The notes beneath the pieces are model-generated. The model searched no databases, had not been told where the DNA came from, and saw only the letters and a program-made list of their open reading frames with translations. From Montifringilla adamsi (lineage: Eukaryota; Chordata; Aves; Passeriformes; Passeridae): 64,000 nucleotides of DNA. The first letter of the stretch is position 1; each line of letters starts with the position of its first letter. Where the stretch lies: contig JAGGNK010010226.1 of the NCBI GenBank assembly GCA_017590115.1, positions 2,577,732 through 2,641,731 on the forward strand, given 5' to 3'. The position numbers were made by a program, and so were the translations under genes. Shown here one piece after another: positions 42,195-55,319 of this stretch.

Positions 42195-45100
42195 TTGGGA
42201 GAAATATGAGCTTAAAATACCAGAGTATATGCAGTGTCCTGGAAGTAGAGTCTGCTTTAATTTTTCCGTACCTTTGGTGACCTCTTCATGAACTAGCCTT
42301 ACATAATCAGTTTGATGTGATACTAAGAACTGGGAGAAAACTATTTATGAACATGATTCAAATTTAGTAACATTAGGATCTCATCTTCCAGCTCTAAGTG
42401 AAAACATATTCTGAGCACTTAAAAAACATTTTAAAAGTTATGGTCTATGTCACTAAGTGCTATGCATAATTGAAAAATGTGTGACTTATAATTGCCAAGC
42501 GCATAGTCACTTTTCTCAAAGTCATACTTAAGCACTTCCATGAGGAAATAAAAATTAAAATTTGTACTCTTGCTGAAGAGACTAAAGAATTACATTCTAT
42601 AGTGTTTTTCTTCTGGAATAAACCTACTGAATTTCTACAGATTTGCTGTTAGAAATGTGTGGATCCTGTTGTCCTTGATGCCTTATTACAGATTATGATT
42701 CAGTTCAATTTGAAGGGTAGCCTAAAAGACAGAGATATGGATCCAAGCAGCCTTCACATCATTAGAGTCTGGGAGCTATGCAGACCTAGATTTTGAATGA
42801 AAACTCTGCTTAGAGGCCGCCAACCAAGATCAGGATTTCACCCGTATTTGCATTTGTATAAAGCCAGAAGGGTTTGGCTGAAATTGTAGGCTTTCCTAAG
42901 CCAGCATTTTTAAGCTTCAGTGTCTCAAGAAATCTACAGCTAGACAGGAAACAGAATTATTTTTGAGTTTGTTTTAACTCCCTGTAAGAACTGAGGGTTA
43001 GTTCACAAATTTTCCACTGACACAATTTTAAAAAACCCTCTAATAACCCCGAGAATGTTGAAATATTTCAAACCCATAATGTTTCATTTTTGCTATGTTA
43101 ACATGTACTGACAAACCAGAATAGATACAAATGAGAAATTCAAAATAACTCATTTCAGCATTTTCCAAAAGAAATTTGACTTAGAAGAAGCACAGCTCCA
43201 TAAAACTTTCACCTTTCAGTAAACTAATGCTTCTGTGGCATTTCTTTAGAATTGCAATTCTTACTTTCCCAAGAAGAATGAAGGCAAAATAAGCAGCTTC
43301 CAAAAAGAAAGTAAAATCAAAGTTCTTTTGAAGGAAGTACTCGAGATGCTCAAATGTGAGTGCTTTGAAGCACAATGGTAAAAAAAAAGAGTTTGTATCT
43401 TAACACCAGAACTTAAAAGAAGTAAAGATGAGAAGAATGGAATGAACCACATCCAAGTTCAGTCATCAGGAGTGCAGACACCAAAACCTGAGCTGGTGCT
43501 CGTGGGCCCCTGGCAGAGACCATCAGTCAAGAGGAAAACACAGAGCCAGAGCATGAGTTATCTGACTTACTTTGGATATGTACCTTAGGATGAAATTGGT
43601 CACACCAGGAAGGGGATGTTTTCTTTCCCATACAGGGAGCCAGAAACTGGTCCCCGTTCAGGTGCAGACTGCTGTGGAGATTTCATGTCAGAAGACTCTG
43701 GTCCATGGGGTATAGACTACAAGAAAAAATAAAAAAATAAAAAAAAAAAAGAGGCAAGTATGGCTGTCCTACGTGTAAAGCATGGATTTAAACCTGGTAA
43801 TTAAAAAAGAGAAAGGCACATGTCATCCACAAGTGGAAATGCCCAGTTTATGTGAGGTTGTTGCCTCAACACAGCAGCTGGAATGAAAAAATTCTTTCAG
43901 ACAAATTTGCCTTCTCCCTCGCTTATTTCTTTCTCCTGAAGGACAACATAAGATGTAGCTTTACAATTTAATTAAATGTGACATGTGTTGCTATAAGCCA
44001 CATACTTGCAAGTACAGAATTTATGCCAAGTATGAGCAATCCTCGAGTAATTATGGTTTATGTTTTACAGAGGGCATGTCACTCAGCAGACAAGTTTCAT
44101 GAAAGGACTGAGAAAAAGAAATGCCAAAAAAAGAAAAGGAAATTATGGGCCAGAGGGTTTAAAGCTCCCAGATGAATAAAGTGAAACTGGAAAGTCTCTT
44201 AATGACAGAGAAGCCGATATGACAATAATGATAATAAAAAACTAGAGGTTAGAGTTTAAGGTCAGACTGCCAAACCAGACACTGTGCTCAGGCTGCTGAG
44301 AGGCAATTACTCCAAGACTTGCCAGGAGAAGTACTTTTTCCAAAGATCTGCTCCAGGGCCCTTGGGGTGTAATTCCCTTTCAGTGCTACAAGCTGGATAC
44401 GAAAGCCAATTTCAGGAGGTGCAGAAAGAGAAGCAGTGTCTGCCAGGGGGATACCTGGATGTGTTCATAGGTAGACTCTGTCTGAAAAATCCTGCTACAG
44501 CTTTTGTGTTCTGGTGCATAGCATCCCTGGCCAAAGCCAGTGAGAGATTGTGATGGTCAACAAAATACATATAGATATTTTGGTAATTAATACTATTTTC
44601 AAAAACACTTAAATACAAAACTTTTTTTTTTTGTCACAAAATGGATATTCAGTTCAACTAGTTTATAAACTGCTTTATAAATTACTGTGATTACAATTGC
44701 ACAGGCATTTATGTATCATGACACTGTGCGATACTCCAATATCAATAAAAATATTATAAAATATTTTAAATCTTCTTGTTTCTATGTGACATTCAGCTAT
44801 GCAGGTAGTGACATTGCACTGAAATACTTGGGGAGGAGATTATTTACATTGAGATAGTAAAAATTGCACAACCATTGTGTGAAGGAGCGGAAAATATCTG
44901 AATACAGTAAAATGTCCTCAGGGGCTAAATCCTAGGCCTCTAAATAATTTAAGTACATTTGACAATTATTTCTTTTCACACTAAAAACCTCAGGTGAAAA
45001 AGATGTGCTCTCAGACACTGAATCACTCCAGCACTCTCACAGAAAGGAATCAAAGCATTAACATAATGCAAAAAAAAAAAACCCACCATGCATAAAAAAC

Positions 45101-46399
45101 CCACCAGAGTGCAAAATTGCAGGTGGAGCCCACGTGCCTCAATTAACTGCATTAAACTAACACGTGAGGGAACTTGTTTTCTGCTCTCCAGTTTGTCTAT
45201 GGCAGTTACTTACATGGTTTTTAGTCTCCCAGATTCCTGGGGGCTTCCATAGTCTCAAAGTTGTCCTTTTTTGTCTTCTGGACCATGCTCTTGAGTGGTG
45301 TTTTTTCAGCTTTACTTTTGGAGGACTCACTTTTCTCCCTTCTCATATCCTCATTTTCACATACATTTGTTGTCTGATCTATCTCAGAGGTTCAGATGGT
45401 CCCAGCTGTCATCTTTGCAAACAGATTAAAATACCTCTAGGTTACAATTTATGGTGAAACATTCCACTTTGGATCCATCTCCAACAGATCAGTCACTTCA
45501 GGGATGATGTTAATTATTTTCTATCTATCCATTTAATTGTTTGAATAGTGAAACCAAGTTGACAACCACAGGTTGTCTTAAGATATTGGTACTCTGCCAT
45601 TTCTCTAAAACCTCTTAGATAACAGTTCAGTTTTCTTTAGGTTTAGATGGAAAAGCCTGACTTAAGTATTAACATTATTGCCTGGCTCTGAAAGTGAATG
45701 GGATAACCACTTCAGCCAGTTTCAGAAGCAGAGTTTCAGATGTCAGGGAAAAAGTTGCATCCTGTGCTTTCACAACTTTCCTGGTGAGTCCAGCCATCAA
45801 CAGATTGCTACTGAAGAATGAGTTTTCTCTGAATTTTAGACCAATTACACTGAAATTATCCTGGATTTTTCACACATAAGCACATCAAAGAGCTGTTTTT
45901 TTTCATTTGTTTATAACAGCTCCTACTAAAAAGTTGCACCATGCTACGGATGAAAGTCACTCCACTACAGTCCCTCTGCTTACAAGGAACAGATCTGATT
46001 ACAGAGTGCAGATACTTGTAATTTTCTATCATTCCCCTGCAGCATCAGCTCCACAAACAACTAGATTTGGGCAAAGCATCCCATTTGTGTTTTCATGTGT
46101 GCTGAGACAATGACATCTGCATTTCTCTCTTTCTACTGGAAATACATTTTATTGGATATATCAAGTTTGCATTTATTTTGCTTTGTTTTTATTGGCATCA
46201 TCTCAGTGGGAGCTTCTAGAATTTTCAGTGATCAACAAATACAAGCCAGGTTTCTTTCTTCCTCACTGTTGTTAACAACTGATGGATTTCCAGCATATAA
46301 TGGACATCTGTATTAATCCCTAAGAGCATGACTTTGCATAGTGAACTGGTTAATATTATGCTTTTTTGATACTCCAGCCCTCAAGGTGACCCACTGCTC
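42195..46399. other. Intergenic gene desert
   Basis: No gene recognised. It contains the A-rich tract at 43724 and A/T-rich DNA. The open frames, the longest being 97 codons at 45164-45457, lack any known domain. Confidence 0.5.
43724..43750. repeat. A-rich tract
   Basis: Run of A with two T interruptions. No source element was recognised. Confidence 0.8.
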
Positions 46400-46545
46400 C
46401 TCCACAACGACAACTGCTCACAACTCCTGTGATCAGCACATTTCATTATCAGACTCCTGCTTTTGAGCTAAGTACTTTAATGAAAATATTAAATATGACT
46501 GTCCCAAAATTGATCCTCAAGGGGCTCCACTGACAGTCGCAGAAT
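46400..46545 (-). mobile_element. Decayed CR1 LINE reverse-transcriptase fragment
   Basis: On the minus strand, 46533-46480 translates as SGAP, a stop, GSILGQ, then after a one-base frame change IFNIFIK. This lines up with the CR1/non-LTR reverse transcriptase motif SGVPQGSVLGPVLFNIFIN. Further along, 46446-46431 reads ATGAAATGTGCTGAT, matching the codons of the K-F-A-D catalytic box with one change (Cys for Phe). The stop and frameshift show an old, inactive copy. It is internal to the element, unlike the 3' tails elsewhere in the window. Confidence 0.65.
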
Positions 46546-49500
46546 ATCATTAGGCCTTACATTTTAATACTAATTATATTGTAGCATTTGCATCAGGGCA
46601 GCAATGCTCCTGCAGCACTGCTCCCAGATGGACTCACGACACAGAGCCCTTCTCCAGAGCAGCCAGCCACCTGAACTGGCCAGACAAATGCAGACAGGCT
46701 GGAAGCAGCATTCTACTGCTTTGAGAGGCCAGGATCTGTAAAGCTGTAGCTATAATTATCTAATAATAAAAAATTGTTTAAAATTTCAATTTCTGCCACT
46801 TGCAGAAATTCAGTCTCCTAAGAAAGGAGGAAAATATCTGCCACGTCTTACTGAACTCCAAGAATGATGATCCAAACTTCATAGAAAATTGAAATTTCTA
46901 AGAAGCTGATTAGAAAAGAGAAAGTGATAAGGATACTTTGCTGCCCATGCTTATTCTTGAAGAAATATTGAGAGTACTTCTTGTATGTTCTTTACAAATC
47001 TGTCACACAAGGCTTCTCTGGATGTTTTGAATGAGATTCCTTACTAATTATAAATCCTAATAGAAATAGTTTTCAACATTGGTTTCAGTATTCCTGGAAA
47101 AAAAAAAAATAACATGCCATCTTTCACCAACACAAAATTGGTTTGATGGCAATAATCAGAAATCCATGAAGAACTATTGCTGAAGTATTGCAACCAGCAT
47201 ACACTTAAAGGAAAGTTCCATTTACATTTTTTTATCTCAGTTTTTCTTTTATCCTTTCTATAAATTGATGGTAATACAGAGAATAATTTATTTTAAAAAT
47301 TGATGAATTGAATCACACGTTTTGTTAAGAACTTTGTCAGTGATAGCAGGCTAAATTTTCCCATTGTTAGCTGGACTAACATCTTCCACAGTCTGCCATC
47401 AGCAAGAAGTATAAAGCAACTGAAATTAGTACATATGTGTTTTCCTGGCACTTGGAATCTGCATTTCCTCAGTGTGGGCATGATGTCAAAACATAGTGAC
47501 AGTGTGCATGCATCCAAGAAAGCAAGCCTACAAGCAGTGAGCATGGAATAAAAACGAGAATCCACATAAAATCTATTTTTTTTTTCCTTTCTAGTGCAGA
47601 TCTATTGCACTTCAGTGGACTGGTTAACTGACTCAATAAAAGCCCTCCAAAAATTATTGAGAAAACAGCCTGACTGATTGCAAAGCAAAACTGACAGAAG
47701 TGCTCCTACTACTTAGGGCTTATATAGAAATGTTCATATTCAGAGTGCTTGACAGACATTAAATTAATCCCACTGTATCATAATTCTAATTGCCACAGGG
47801 ATTCACACTGTTCTGAGGTATATCTGCTGCAGAAGTTAAGTGTCTGTAGCACCCTCCTACAGCAGGAAATACAGTTAAGCTCATTTGTTATTTCAGTGAG
47901 AATATTCCTCCAAGGTTCTTTTCTTACCTACATTTTAAAATGGGGCTCAGAGGTGCTCGTTGGTATCTTGTCAGCATAGCCTTTTTAATCTGTTAGCTCT
48001 GTAAAAAGTGGATGTGGCTGTAATGTCTCATTTGAGGATTTTATAATGGTTACTGTGGTAAAAATGGCAATGTCACCAGTTACTTGGTTTTTATGTTATT
48101 CCTGAGCTTTCATATATGATAAAGTAGGAACAGAACAGTCTTTACTTGTTCTTCTTCCAGGGAAAAAATCCACCAAAACAAACCACAAAACACATGTAAG
48201 CCCAGTTTTAACTCCCCTCTTCACCTCCCTTGTTTAAATTCTAGATTTAGTACATGAAACATTTCTGACCAACTCCTTTCCAAGCTCTTGCACACTCAAT
48301 CAGCTCACGGCAGGAAGATCAAATGTTTTTGGGTTAGACAACCTGATTTTTTCATGGTCCAAGACTAATATTCTGGAAAAAAAAATTTCTTCAGTCCCTG
48401 TCACCTTAAATTGAGCTTCATGTTGCTGCCCCACCTACCCTCCTGCTTGGAGCACAGTGGGCATGACAGCTGGAGAATTACAAATGTACATGTGGATGGA
48501 AGAAAAACTATACCAGGTGCTGCATTCCCAGAGCATCTGCATTTGTGGCATTTACTCATGTGCAAAAGAGGAAAACACTGTTGTCCTTCAGAAACTGGGT
48601 ATCAGCTCTCTGCTAGCCTTTGTCATTTTGGTAAATTCTCAGAAGAGCTACATAGGCAGGACAGGGTGCCTGTAGCGTGTGCTCTGGATTTACTGCCTGC
48701 CTTCATTTTAGCCAGACAAAGTGAGCTCTCAAGTACTAGGTTCCCAGTGAAGGTGTGGTTTTTGTTTCCTACAAGTATGCGGAGTTTTAATGGAAAAATT
48801 AAAAATTTCCCTGGAAGAGAAGCATTTGCAAAATACTAAAATCACAGAGTTGTTCAAAAAACAGAAAGGGTTTTAGTAAGCCAGAAAATCACAGTCAGGG
48901 ACTTGGGTTTTGTGGGAGAAAAGCTAAAGCACGAGTGAAGAATGTCAAAATGCAAGCATGGAAGGGCAGAAAAATTTAAGTCGACGAACAAATGTACAGT
49001 CTTTTCTTTTACACCTTGTGCACATAAAGCTGATGATGGTTCTTGGAAAGTCCTGCCAAAGAATTCAACTTACATTAGCAGGAGCATGCTTTAGGAGCAT
49101 GTCCTTCCTAGAGGAATCACATAAGAATGAAATTAGCTCCAGGAACAGACAGATAAATCTATCTATGTAGACATTTGGCACTCATAAATTGTTTCCATGT
49201 GCCTAAATGGATTTTGTTTCCTGTAAGACTGGAGTCCATTGGCACCTTGCACTGTGACACTATTTCAGGTGTTAGTATCCAAGAAATACAGACCTTGGGA
49301 TTATGATGGTTTGTAAATGTTAAGCTGCCCAAGCCATCAAATGCTGCCACCTTTGTAGTATGATTAACAAAGGCTATGGGAACTAACATTTTATTTCTAT
49401 TTTAATTCATTTTAGTAAGGTGAGTGATCAGTGGGGTAAAGACTTGGCATGCTGCTGACAACTTTGTGGTCAGCTTCACTTTTTTCAGGCTTTTACAAGG

Positions 49501-52500
49501 TATGAGGAACTGCATTGCCCTGTACTCAGCTCAGTAGATTGCCATTTCTTGTACAAACACCATTATGAGGAATATAATGAAATCTTTGATACTGTGACAA
49601 TTAACATAGCAGAAATAAAGGTTCTTTGCCATTATTTTCATGCTATCCAAACAAGAATTAGAAGATAGAGATCAGAAATATCCTATTAGTTACCATTTGC
49701 TGAAAGAAGGAGTGGAGGGTTTTTCTTTTAACTTTTTATTTATTTTGCTTTTGTCCTTCTATGGACCAAAGCCCAATATGGGTTCCTTTACTATTATCCC
49801 TTGCAGCTGACTTTGAACCACATCAGTGCTTTAAGACTGGTGGGAAGCCACAGAATAGAAGTCGATACTAAGTAGTTTTATTCTACATTTCCTGATGCTG
49901 CTTTTGCTAAAAATATCTTAGGCTTGAAAAAAAAAAAAAAATCAATAAGCACCACTTTTATCCTCATGGCTTTGATTGTCATGCTCCAAGAAAAATCTGA
50001 AAAGCAATTGGCTCCACTTTATGGCAGATACAGAGAATAGAACTAGTAGGCTCCATCCTCATCATCTCATGCCACAAGGTGAAAACCATGGTGAATTAAA
50101 AACTCATTTTTTTCTTCTAGTAGCTTAAAATGAGGCCACTTGGTGCATATTTAGCAAGGACTCCAAACAAAATAAGCATCCAGCAAGGATTTCACTCTTC
50201 TTCCAGTGTTCATTGCACTGTGATGGTTGTTCTCTGCCATTCCATAAGTAGGTAATTCACTTCCAGAACAGTTTAATTCAACACTATTTTTGCCATTAGT
50301 GTCAATGAGACTTGGGTTCCTGGGCACCTCAATTTTTTTTTTCTCTTTATATCCCTTGATTCATTTTCTCCAGCCTCCCTTCCTGCTTTGTAGCTTCCAG
50401 AGAGACTGGATTGCAGTTTCATCAATTCCTCTTCCTTTTCTGAATAGGATGGAATTTTTTTGCATCCTCAATATGGACAGCAATTGTAAAAATATCCTCA
50501 TTTCCATGGTGTAATCTCAAAATATTTCAATGTTTCTGTGACCCAACATTCAGTGGCTTGCTAAAAAGAAAGGAGCAGTTTAAAAAATAATATTCCTAAT
50601 CTTCAGACATTTCACTGCTACAGCCAACACTGGCTTTTATGAAGAACATATTTCTAGGCAACAGGAAAATCATCACAGACAAAGAAAAAGAAACCCTGAA
50701 GAAAATCAAATCTGGGTAAGCAGCTCACACTGAGATCCACAGTTGTTGCCAATTTTAAAGATTCACTGTGTGGCCTAAATTCTCAAATTTTCACTCAGTT
50801 CACTACAAAATGACACTGTTGAAGAATATCTTCAGTGAGGATGATGTCCATGGCAACACTGGCAGTTACTCATGTGCAACCTCAAGGCAAACCTCAAACA
50901 CCCATAAACAAGTTTGCCTTTAATCTGAGTGTTCAGAACAGACTTTCACTTCCCAACCTTAATCTCAGCAAATACAAAATTCCATACACATGAAAATCTG
51001 CATTTTCATATACCAGAATCTTCCTTTGTACACACTAAACATATTATAATATACATAAACAGTAAGATTTTAGTTTGCAAAGAATTTTCATCTGTAACAT
51101 AAGCAGAAACAAGATATAAAATAATTTTCTCCACCTGCAAATAGATCCTTTAATTAATTTGTAAACTTCACTTAGGGGATACAGTATTTTTAATTTTTAA
51201 TAGAAGGTTCTGTTGCAGACAGAAAATCTTTTAGGAGCTATGAATACAGAGGTGGGAAGTTAGCTTTCAAAAAAGCATATTGCACAACAGATGCTGTGTT
51301 GGGCAGATCCTCCAGTTTTCCCATGCAAGCTCTTTCTTCCTTAAGTTGGTTGAAGGAAGATAATAGATTAAAGAAAAAGAAAGTAGAGAATGTTAGAAAC
51401 AAAACATTGTATACAATTTACATGCTAACTAAACCTATAAATTAACCAGGTTGTTATTTGAACAAACAGCTGGTTCTAGAATACAAGTGAGGTGAGTGAT
51501 ACTTTGTATTTACAAGAGCTGAAGCAAAACTAATTGCTTAGGTTTCCGATCAGTTGCAGCTAACCTACTCCCATACAATTTTTCCAAATACAGATCTGGA
51601 GCATATTTCCATTACCCTAAAATAAAAGCACTTTGTAATTTATACATCAGAATAATTACTCATTAGAAAATAAACTAATTGTATAAAAAATGCTAAAATA
51701 TATGCAAGACATTTTATAAAATTTTATAAATATTATTTTAAACCTCTTTCATAGCATATTAGCAAGTATTTTACTTCAAATAAAATATTTGATTTTTTTT
51801 TTTTCTTATTTAACAGGAACTCATACAGGATTTCAAAGGAAACACTACAAGAGTAAAATAAAATGTCTACATCCATTATGTTAATTCAGCACACAAAAGC
51901 TATGGATTTTCCAGTAGAGTACTTGCTTTTTCAGGTATACAGCATAATCAAAACCCCTGAACACTACTTTGGTTGTGTTGGCTTTCCAATCACTTCATAA
52001 TTCTTTAGGAAATGCAGCTTTGTGCAAATGACCTCATTTTACTGTACCTCAGTGGCAAACACTAAAGCAGGTGTGTCTCTGCATTGACTAACAGGAGTCA
52101 TAATTTCAACAGCAAACTTGTACATATTTTCTCTGAATGGCATTGGTTTTGGTAAGACCAGGGTGCACCAAGAACCAAGTGTGGGTGCAAGAACCCTTGA
52201 GAACTCTGTGACACGCTCTTCAAGACAATGCCAAACACAAGTGAATGCAACCACAAAACAACCCAAAAAACCTCTTAGGGAACACCAACAACCATCAACA
52301 GGATTATATGAACTTCTTAAAAGCCTCATAGGGCAACATTTCCCATTAATGCTGGCTCAGGTCAGAACTTCAGCTGGAGCCTGACTTCCAGTGAAGCCAC
52401 ACAGATGGACATGGATATCGCTGGGATCCAGTGCAGGGGTTTCCAGTTTGTCACTGTCCCCGCAGAGAATGAAGTGAGTACCTGCTATTTTGGGCATACA

Positions 52501-53614
52501 GCACCAGTGTTTCTGGGCAGATGCACCTTACAGAGGTCTGCACACCACAGCTGCAGCTAGATCCCAGTTTTGAGACGCTACACAACACCTCTGGCAATGG
52601 GTTAAGCTTTTTTCTCAAGGGGCTGACACGCTCAGGGACACTTCTTTGAGCTCTACCTTGTTCCCCACAGCCTGATGTGGGAATGGCTTCATGCCAAACC
52701 AGAAGGCCGTTTCTGCTGCCAGGAAAGTCTTTCAGCTGTGCCTGTGAAACCACTCCCGCCTCCTCCAAAGGAAAGGTGCAGGCCAGATGGATATCTCCTG
52801 TGGCACATCCCAGGCTGTCTGTGAGCTCCTCCCTGGATAATGCTGGCTCTAACACACACTGACCTGAGGCACGAGGACTGAAGACATCCCCAAAAAATCA
52901 ACACAGAAAGGCCATACATTTAACTTAATCCTAATCTTCATATTTGCTTCAAAGTTGCAGTTTTGAAAAAAACCTCTACCTGAGAGTTGTGCCTGTTAAG
53001 GCTCTAGCAGTCTTCCGTGGCAAGACAGCGGAGAAATGTGTCAGCCAAAATCAGTGATTTTTAACTGGGATGATGGGCAGAGGACAAGGAAAGGGTGATC
53101 AGTACAATTACAGGCTTATGAAAACACAAGAGTGGAAAAGGGGATATCACCAACTCCACCATGATCCACAGCAGGGCTCTGCCAACCACAGAATGGCCAC
53201 TGCACAGGACAGCAGGCAGGAAAGGAAACTCACATTTGTGCACATCCCAACAAACACCAACTCCTAACATTCATTCTCTTCACTAATTTGGAACTTACTT
53301 CCTTTGTAGCCAACCCCCGAGGTGAATGCCTTTGTTGGTACAGATTTTCTTCATCAGCTCTCTCTGGAAGTTGGCAGGCCGAGAGAAGTTTTCATTATCA
53401 CAGTCCATGAAGCGCCCAGAAATCAGATCTTTAAGGCAATCAACTGTAATTATGTAAAATCCTAGGCTGCATTCAGCTCTCCCAATTTGCTTATGCTACT
53501 GTAGCTGTATGATTTCAGTGGAACAGATAGATCCTGGCTCTTGCCAATAAAAATAAGATCAGAGTTGCCCCTAAAATTATGCTTCAGGGAACACAAGAAA
53601 CTACGCAGGAAAGA
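46546..53614. other. Intergenic region immediately downstream of ROBO1
   Basis: No gene recognised. Frames at 48411-48839 (142 codons) and 52451-52855 (134 codons, minus) are the longest but show no family features. The portion nearest 53.6 kb could include a longer ROBO1 3' UTR form. A tracts lie at about 47098 and 49927. Confidence 0.5.
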
Positions 53615-53633
53615 TAATGTATTTGAGAACATT

Positions 53634-53639
53634 TTTAAT
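53634..53639 (-). terminator. Candidate polyadenylation signal ATTAAA for ROBO1
   Basis: Read on the minus strand this is ATTAAA, the commonest variant of AATAAA. It is followed about 35-45 bases later by a T/G-rich stretch (TTTCTTGTGTTCC), as expected of a downstream element. Other ATTAAA hexamers lie at about 54611 and 54597, so alternative ends are possible. Confidence 0.35.
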
Positions 53640-54282
53640 AAATAATGTGACAAAAATTACTTTTCTGATTATTGGATCCTCAGTATGCAAAATTATGGCT
53701 AAAATATGAGGTTTCTTACATGAACATAATGAAAACATTAATCACATGGATTTTCCTTTAGTACTGCACACCCTTTCTATGGAACCTTCCTTTAAAAATT
53801 AGCTAAATGAAAAATTTCAGTCCTCGGTAAACACCAAAACACTTTTTTTTTCTTTTTTTTTTTCCATTGGGGCTAGTCCTGATAGCTGTCAATAAACAAA
53901 CACACATTTTTCCATTAGCACCAATGACAAAGAAATTTTATAATTACAAAAAAGATCAGAAAATCTACAGACAGAGGACATCATTTGGCAAATTCAATGC
54001 AACTAATGCCTCTATTTCAGCTTTAATGATAATCCAATGTTGAAAGAGGCCACAGAAAAATTGGTAATTTCTGTAAGTCCAGGAAAAGTGAGAAGTGTTT
54101 TGATTATGGCCCACATTAACATTTGTTACTTTACCATCTGTCATCATTCAAATATTCCAAATACAAACATAGAGCATTAACAAAAAGATGAAAAATATCC
54201 CAAACAAATGCTTAACATTTTCAATAAGACAAAAAAAAAAAAAGGTTAATAGTTACAATGGTTTACAAACAAAGTTTAGTGA

Positions 54283-54290
54283 TTGTGCTT
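54283..54290 (-). promoter_or_regulatory. miR-218 seed match in ROBO1 3' UTR
   Basis: The minus strand reads AAGCACAA, an 8-mer complement of the miR-218 seed. It is established that miR-218, hosted in SLIT2 and SLIT3 introns, represses ROBO1 through its 3' UTR. Seeing the site about 1 kb after the stop codon supports both the gene call and the UTR call. Function in this species is inferred. Confidence 0.6.
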
Positions 54291-54668
54291 TTAAAACCAA
54301 AAAAAAAAAAAAAGATAAGCAGTGCATTACAAAAAAAATCATTGCCAAGATCAAACAAAACTTCTTTAAGTGGCACTTCTTCTTTAAGGTGAATTGACAC
54401 AAGTAGAGGTCTGAGATTTGGGCCAGTAGCAGTTGATGATATTACCTAATTGTTATTAAAAATGTCCATTGGGTTTTTTTCATAAGCAGTGTTGAAGCTG
54501 AAAATTGGAAAAAAGTTTTCGATAAACTTGCTCATGCTATGATTAGGCAAATAGCAATCACATTGGCTTACCTCCTGCCTGTCCCAAAGGACATTTTTAA
54601 TAAGAATGTATTTAATGATGAAAATGGAAAGACAAATCAAAGTACCACAGGGGTTTAAAATGAGTACA

Positions 54669-54676
54669 TATTTACA
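54669..54676 (-). promoter_or_regulatory. Pumilio-type element TGTAAATA in ROBO1 3' UTR
   Basis: The minus strand reads TGTAAATA, which fits the Pumilio/PUF consensus TGTANATA. It lies in the inferred 3' UTR. An 8-mer like this can occur by chance, so this is only a motif match. Confidence 0.3.
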
Positions 54677-55304
54677 GTAAGAGCCATCTTGTCCCAAATT
54701 AATTTTACTTTCATTTGTCAAACTGTATCATCTGCAAAAGGTTAGCAAGAGACTGGCAGAGCACAAGACCCACAGTCTGTGTTAAAGCTGCAAGATACCA
54801 TTTGCAGTGACTGCAGAGCACAGTGAAGCCCCCAGAACCAAAGGATGCTCTGCACCACGTTCACCCTGGGGGGCTCTTTGATCTCTGCCGCGTCCCTTGC
54901 ACTGTTAGCGACTGGCTCACTGGAGAACTGGCAGTGCACTGAGCACCGCCTCGCTGGGGAGAAACCTTGGAATCCCAGGCCCTGGAATTCCCTTCTGGTC
55001 TAATCCTGGAGCAGCAGCTGGCCCAAGCACCTCGAAGAGCAGCTTCCCTGCCTCCTCGGGCAGCGAAGGTGATGCACTCGGCGTTACGGAATAGGCAAGG
55101 GCCGTTCCTAGTGAGGAGGGTTTACAAAGAAAGAGTAAAACAAAAACTAGCATTCTGATGGCATGAGGAAAAAGGAAAAATTGTACACTCTGATTGCACT
55201 GAACATTATTTCTGGCGTCAAACATCATCAGACTTGAGGCATCTTAAGTGATTTTTTTTTTCTGATTAGATTTTAAAAGCCTGTTACAGTACATGTCGTT
55301 GTCT

Positions 55305-55319
55305 TCAGCTTTCTGTTTC
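55305..55319 (-). CDS. ROBO1: ROBO1 terminal coding segment (E-T-E-S-stop)
   Basis: This is the last coding segment, only four codons and a stop: GAA ACA GAA AGC TGA. It follows an acceptor with a T-rich tract and the bases aatacag. The previous exon ends in phase 0, so the spliced protein ends Met-Glu-Glu-Thr-Glu-Ser, matching the conserved ROBO1 terminus ETES. The intron between them, 55320-55930, is 611 bases. The segment is far too short for ORF-based detection; I found it by searching for the expected tail codons below the donor at 55930. Agreement of residues, phase, acceptor and stop together make chance unlikely. Confidence 0.85.
   Translation of the reverse strand, partial: ETES

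Larger units (their letters stand above)
53615..55304 (-). other. ROBO1: ROBO1 3' UTR (approximate 3' limit)
   Basis: The region after the ETES stop codon is taken as the 3' UTR. It has no long frame with coding character. It contains homopolymer runs typical of UTRs (A tracts at about 54230 and 54298 on the plus strand, T tracts in the mRNA), a miR-218 seed match and a Pumilio-type octamer. The lower limit is set about 20 bases past an ATTAAA hexamer at 53634-53639, giving roughly 1.7 kb. That length is plausible for ROBO1 but the end is not proven, and a longer form reaching past 53 kb cannot be excluded. Confidence 0.55.

Noticed and set aside
48411..48839. 142-codon plus-strand frame
   Set aside because: No recognisable domain, residue use looks random, and no neighbouring exon or promoter is visible.
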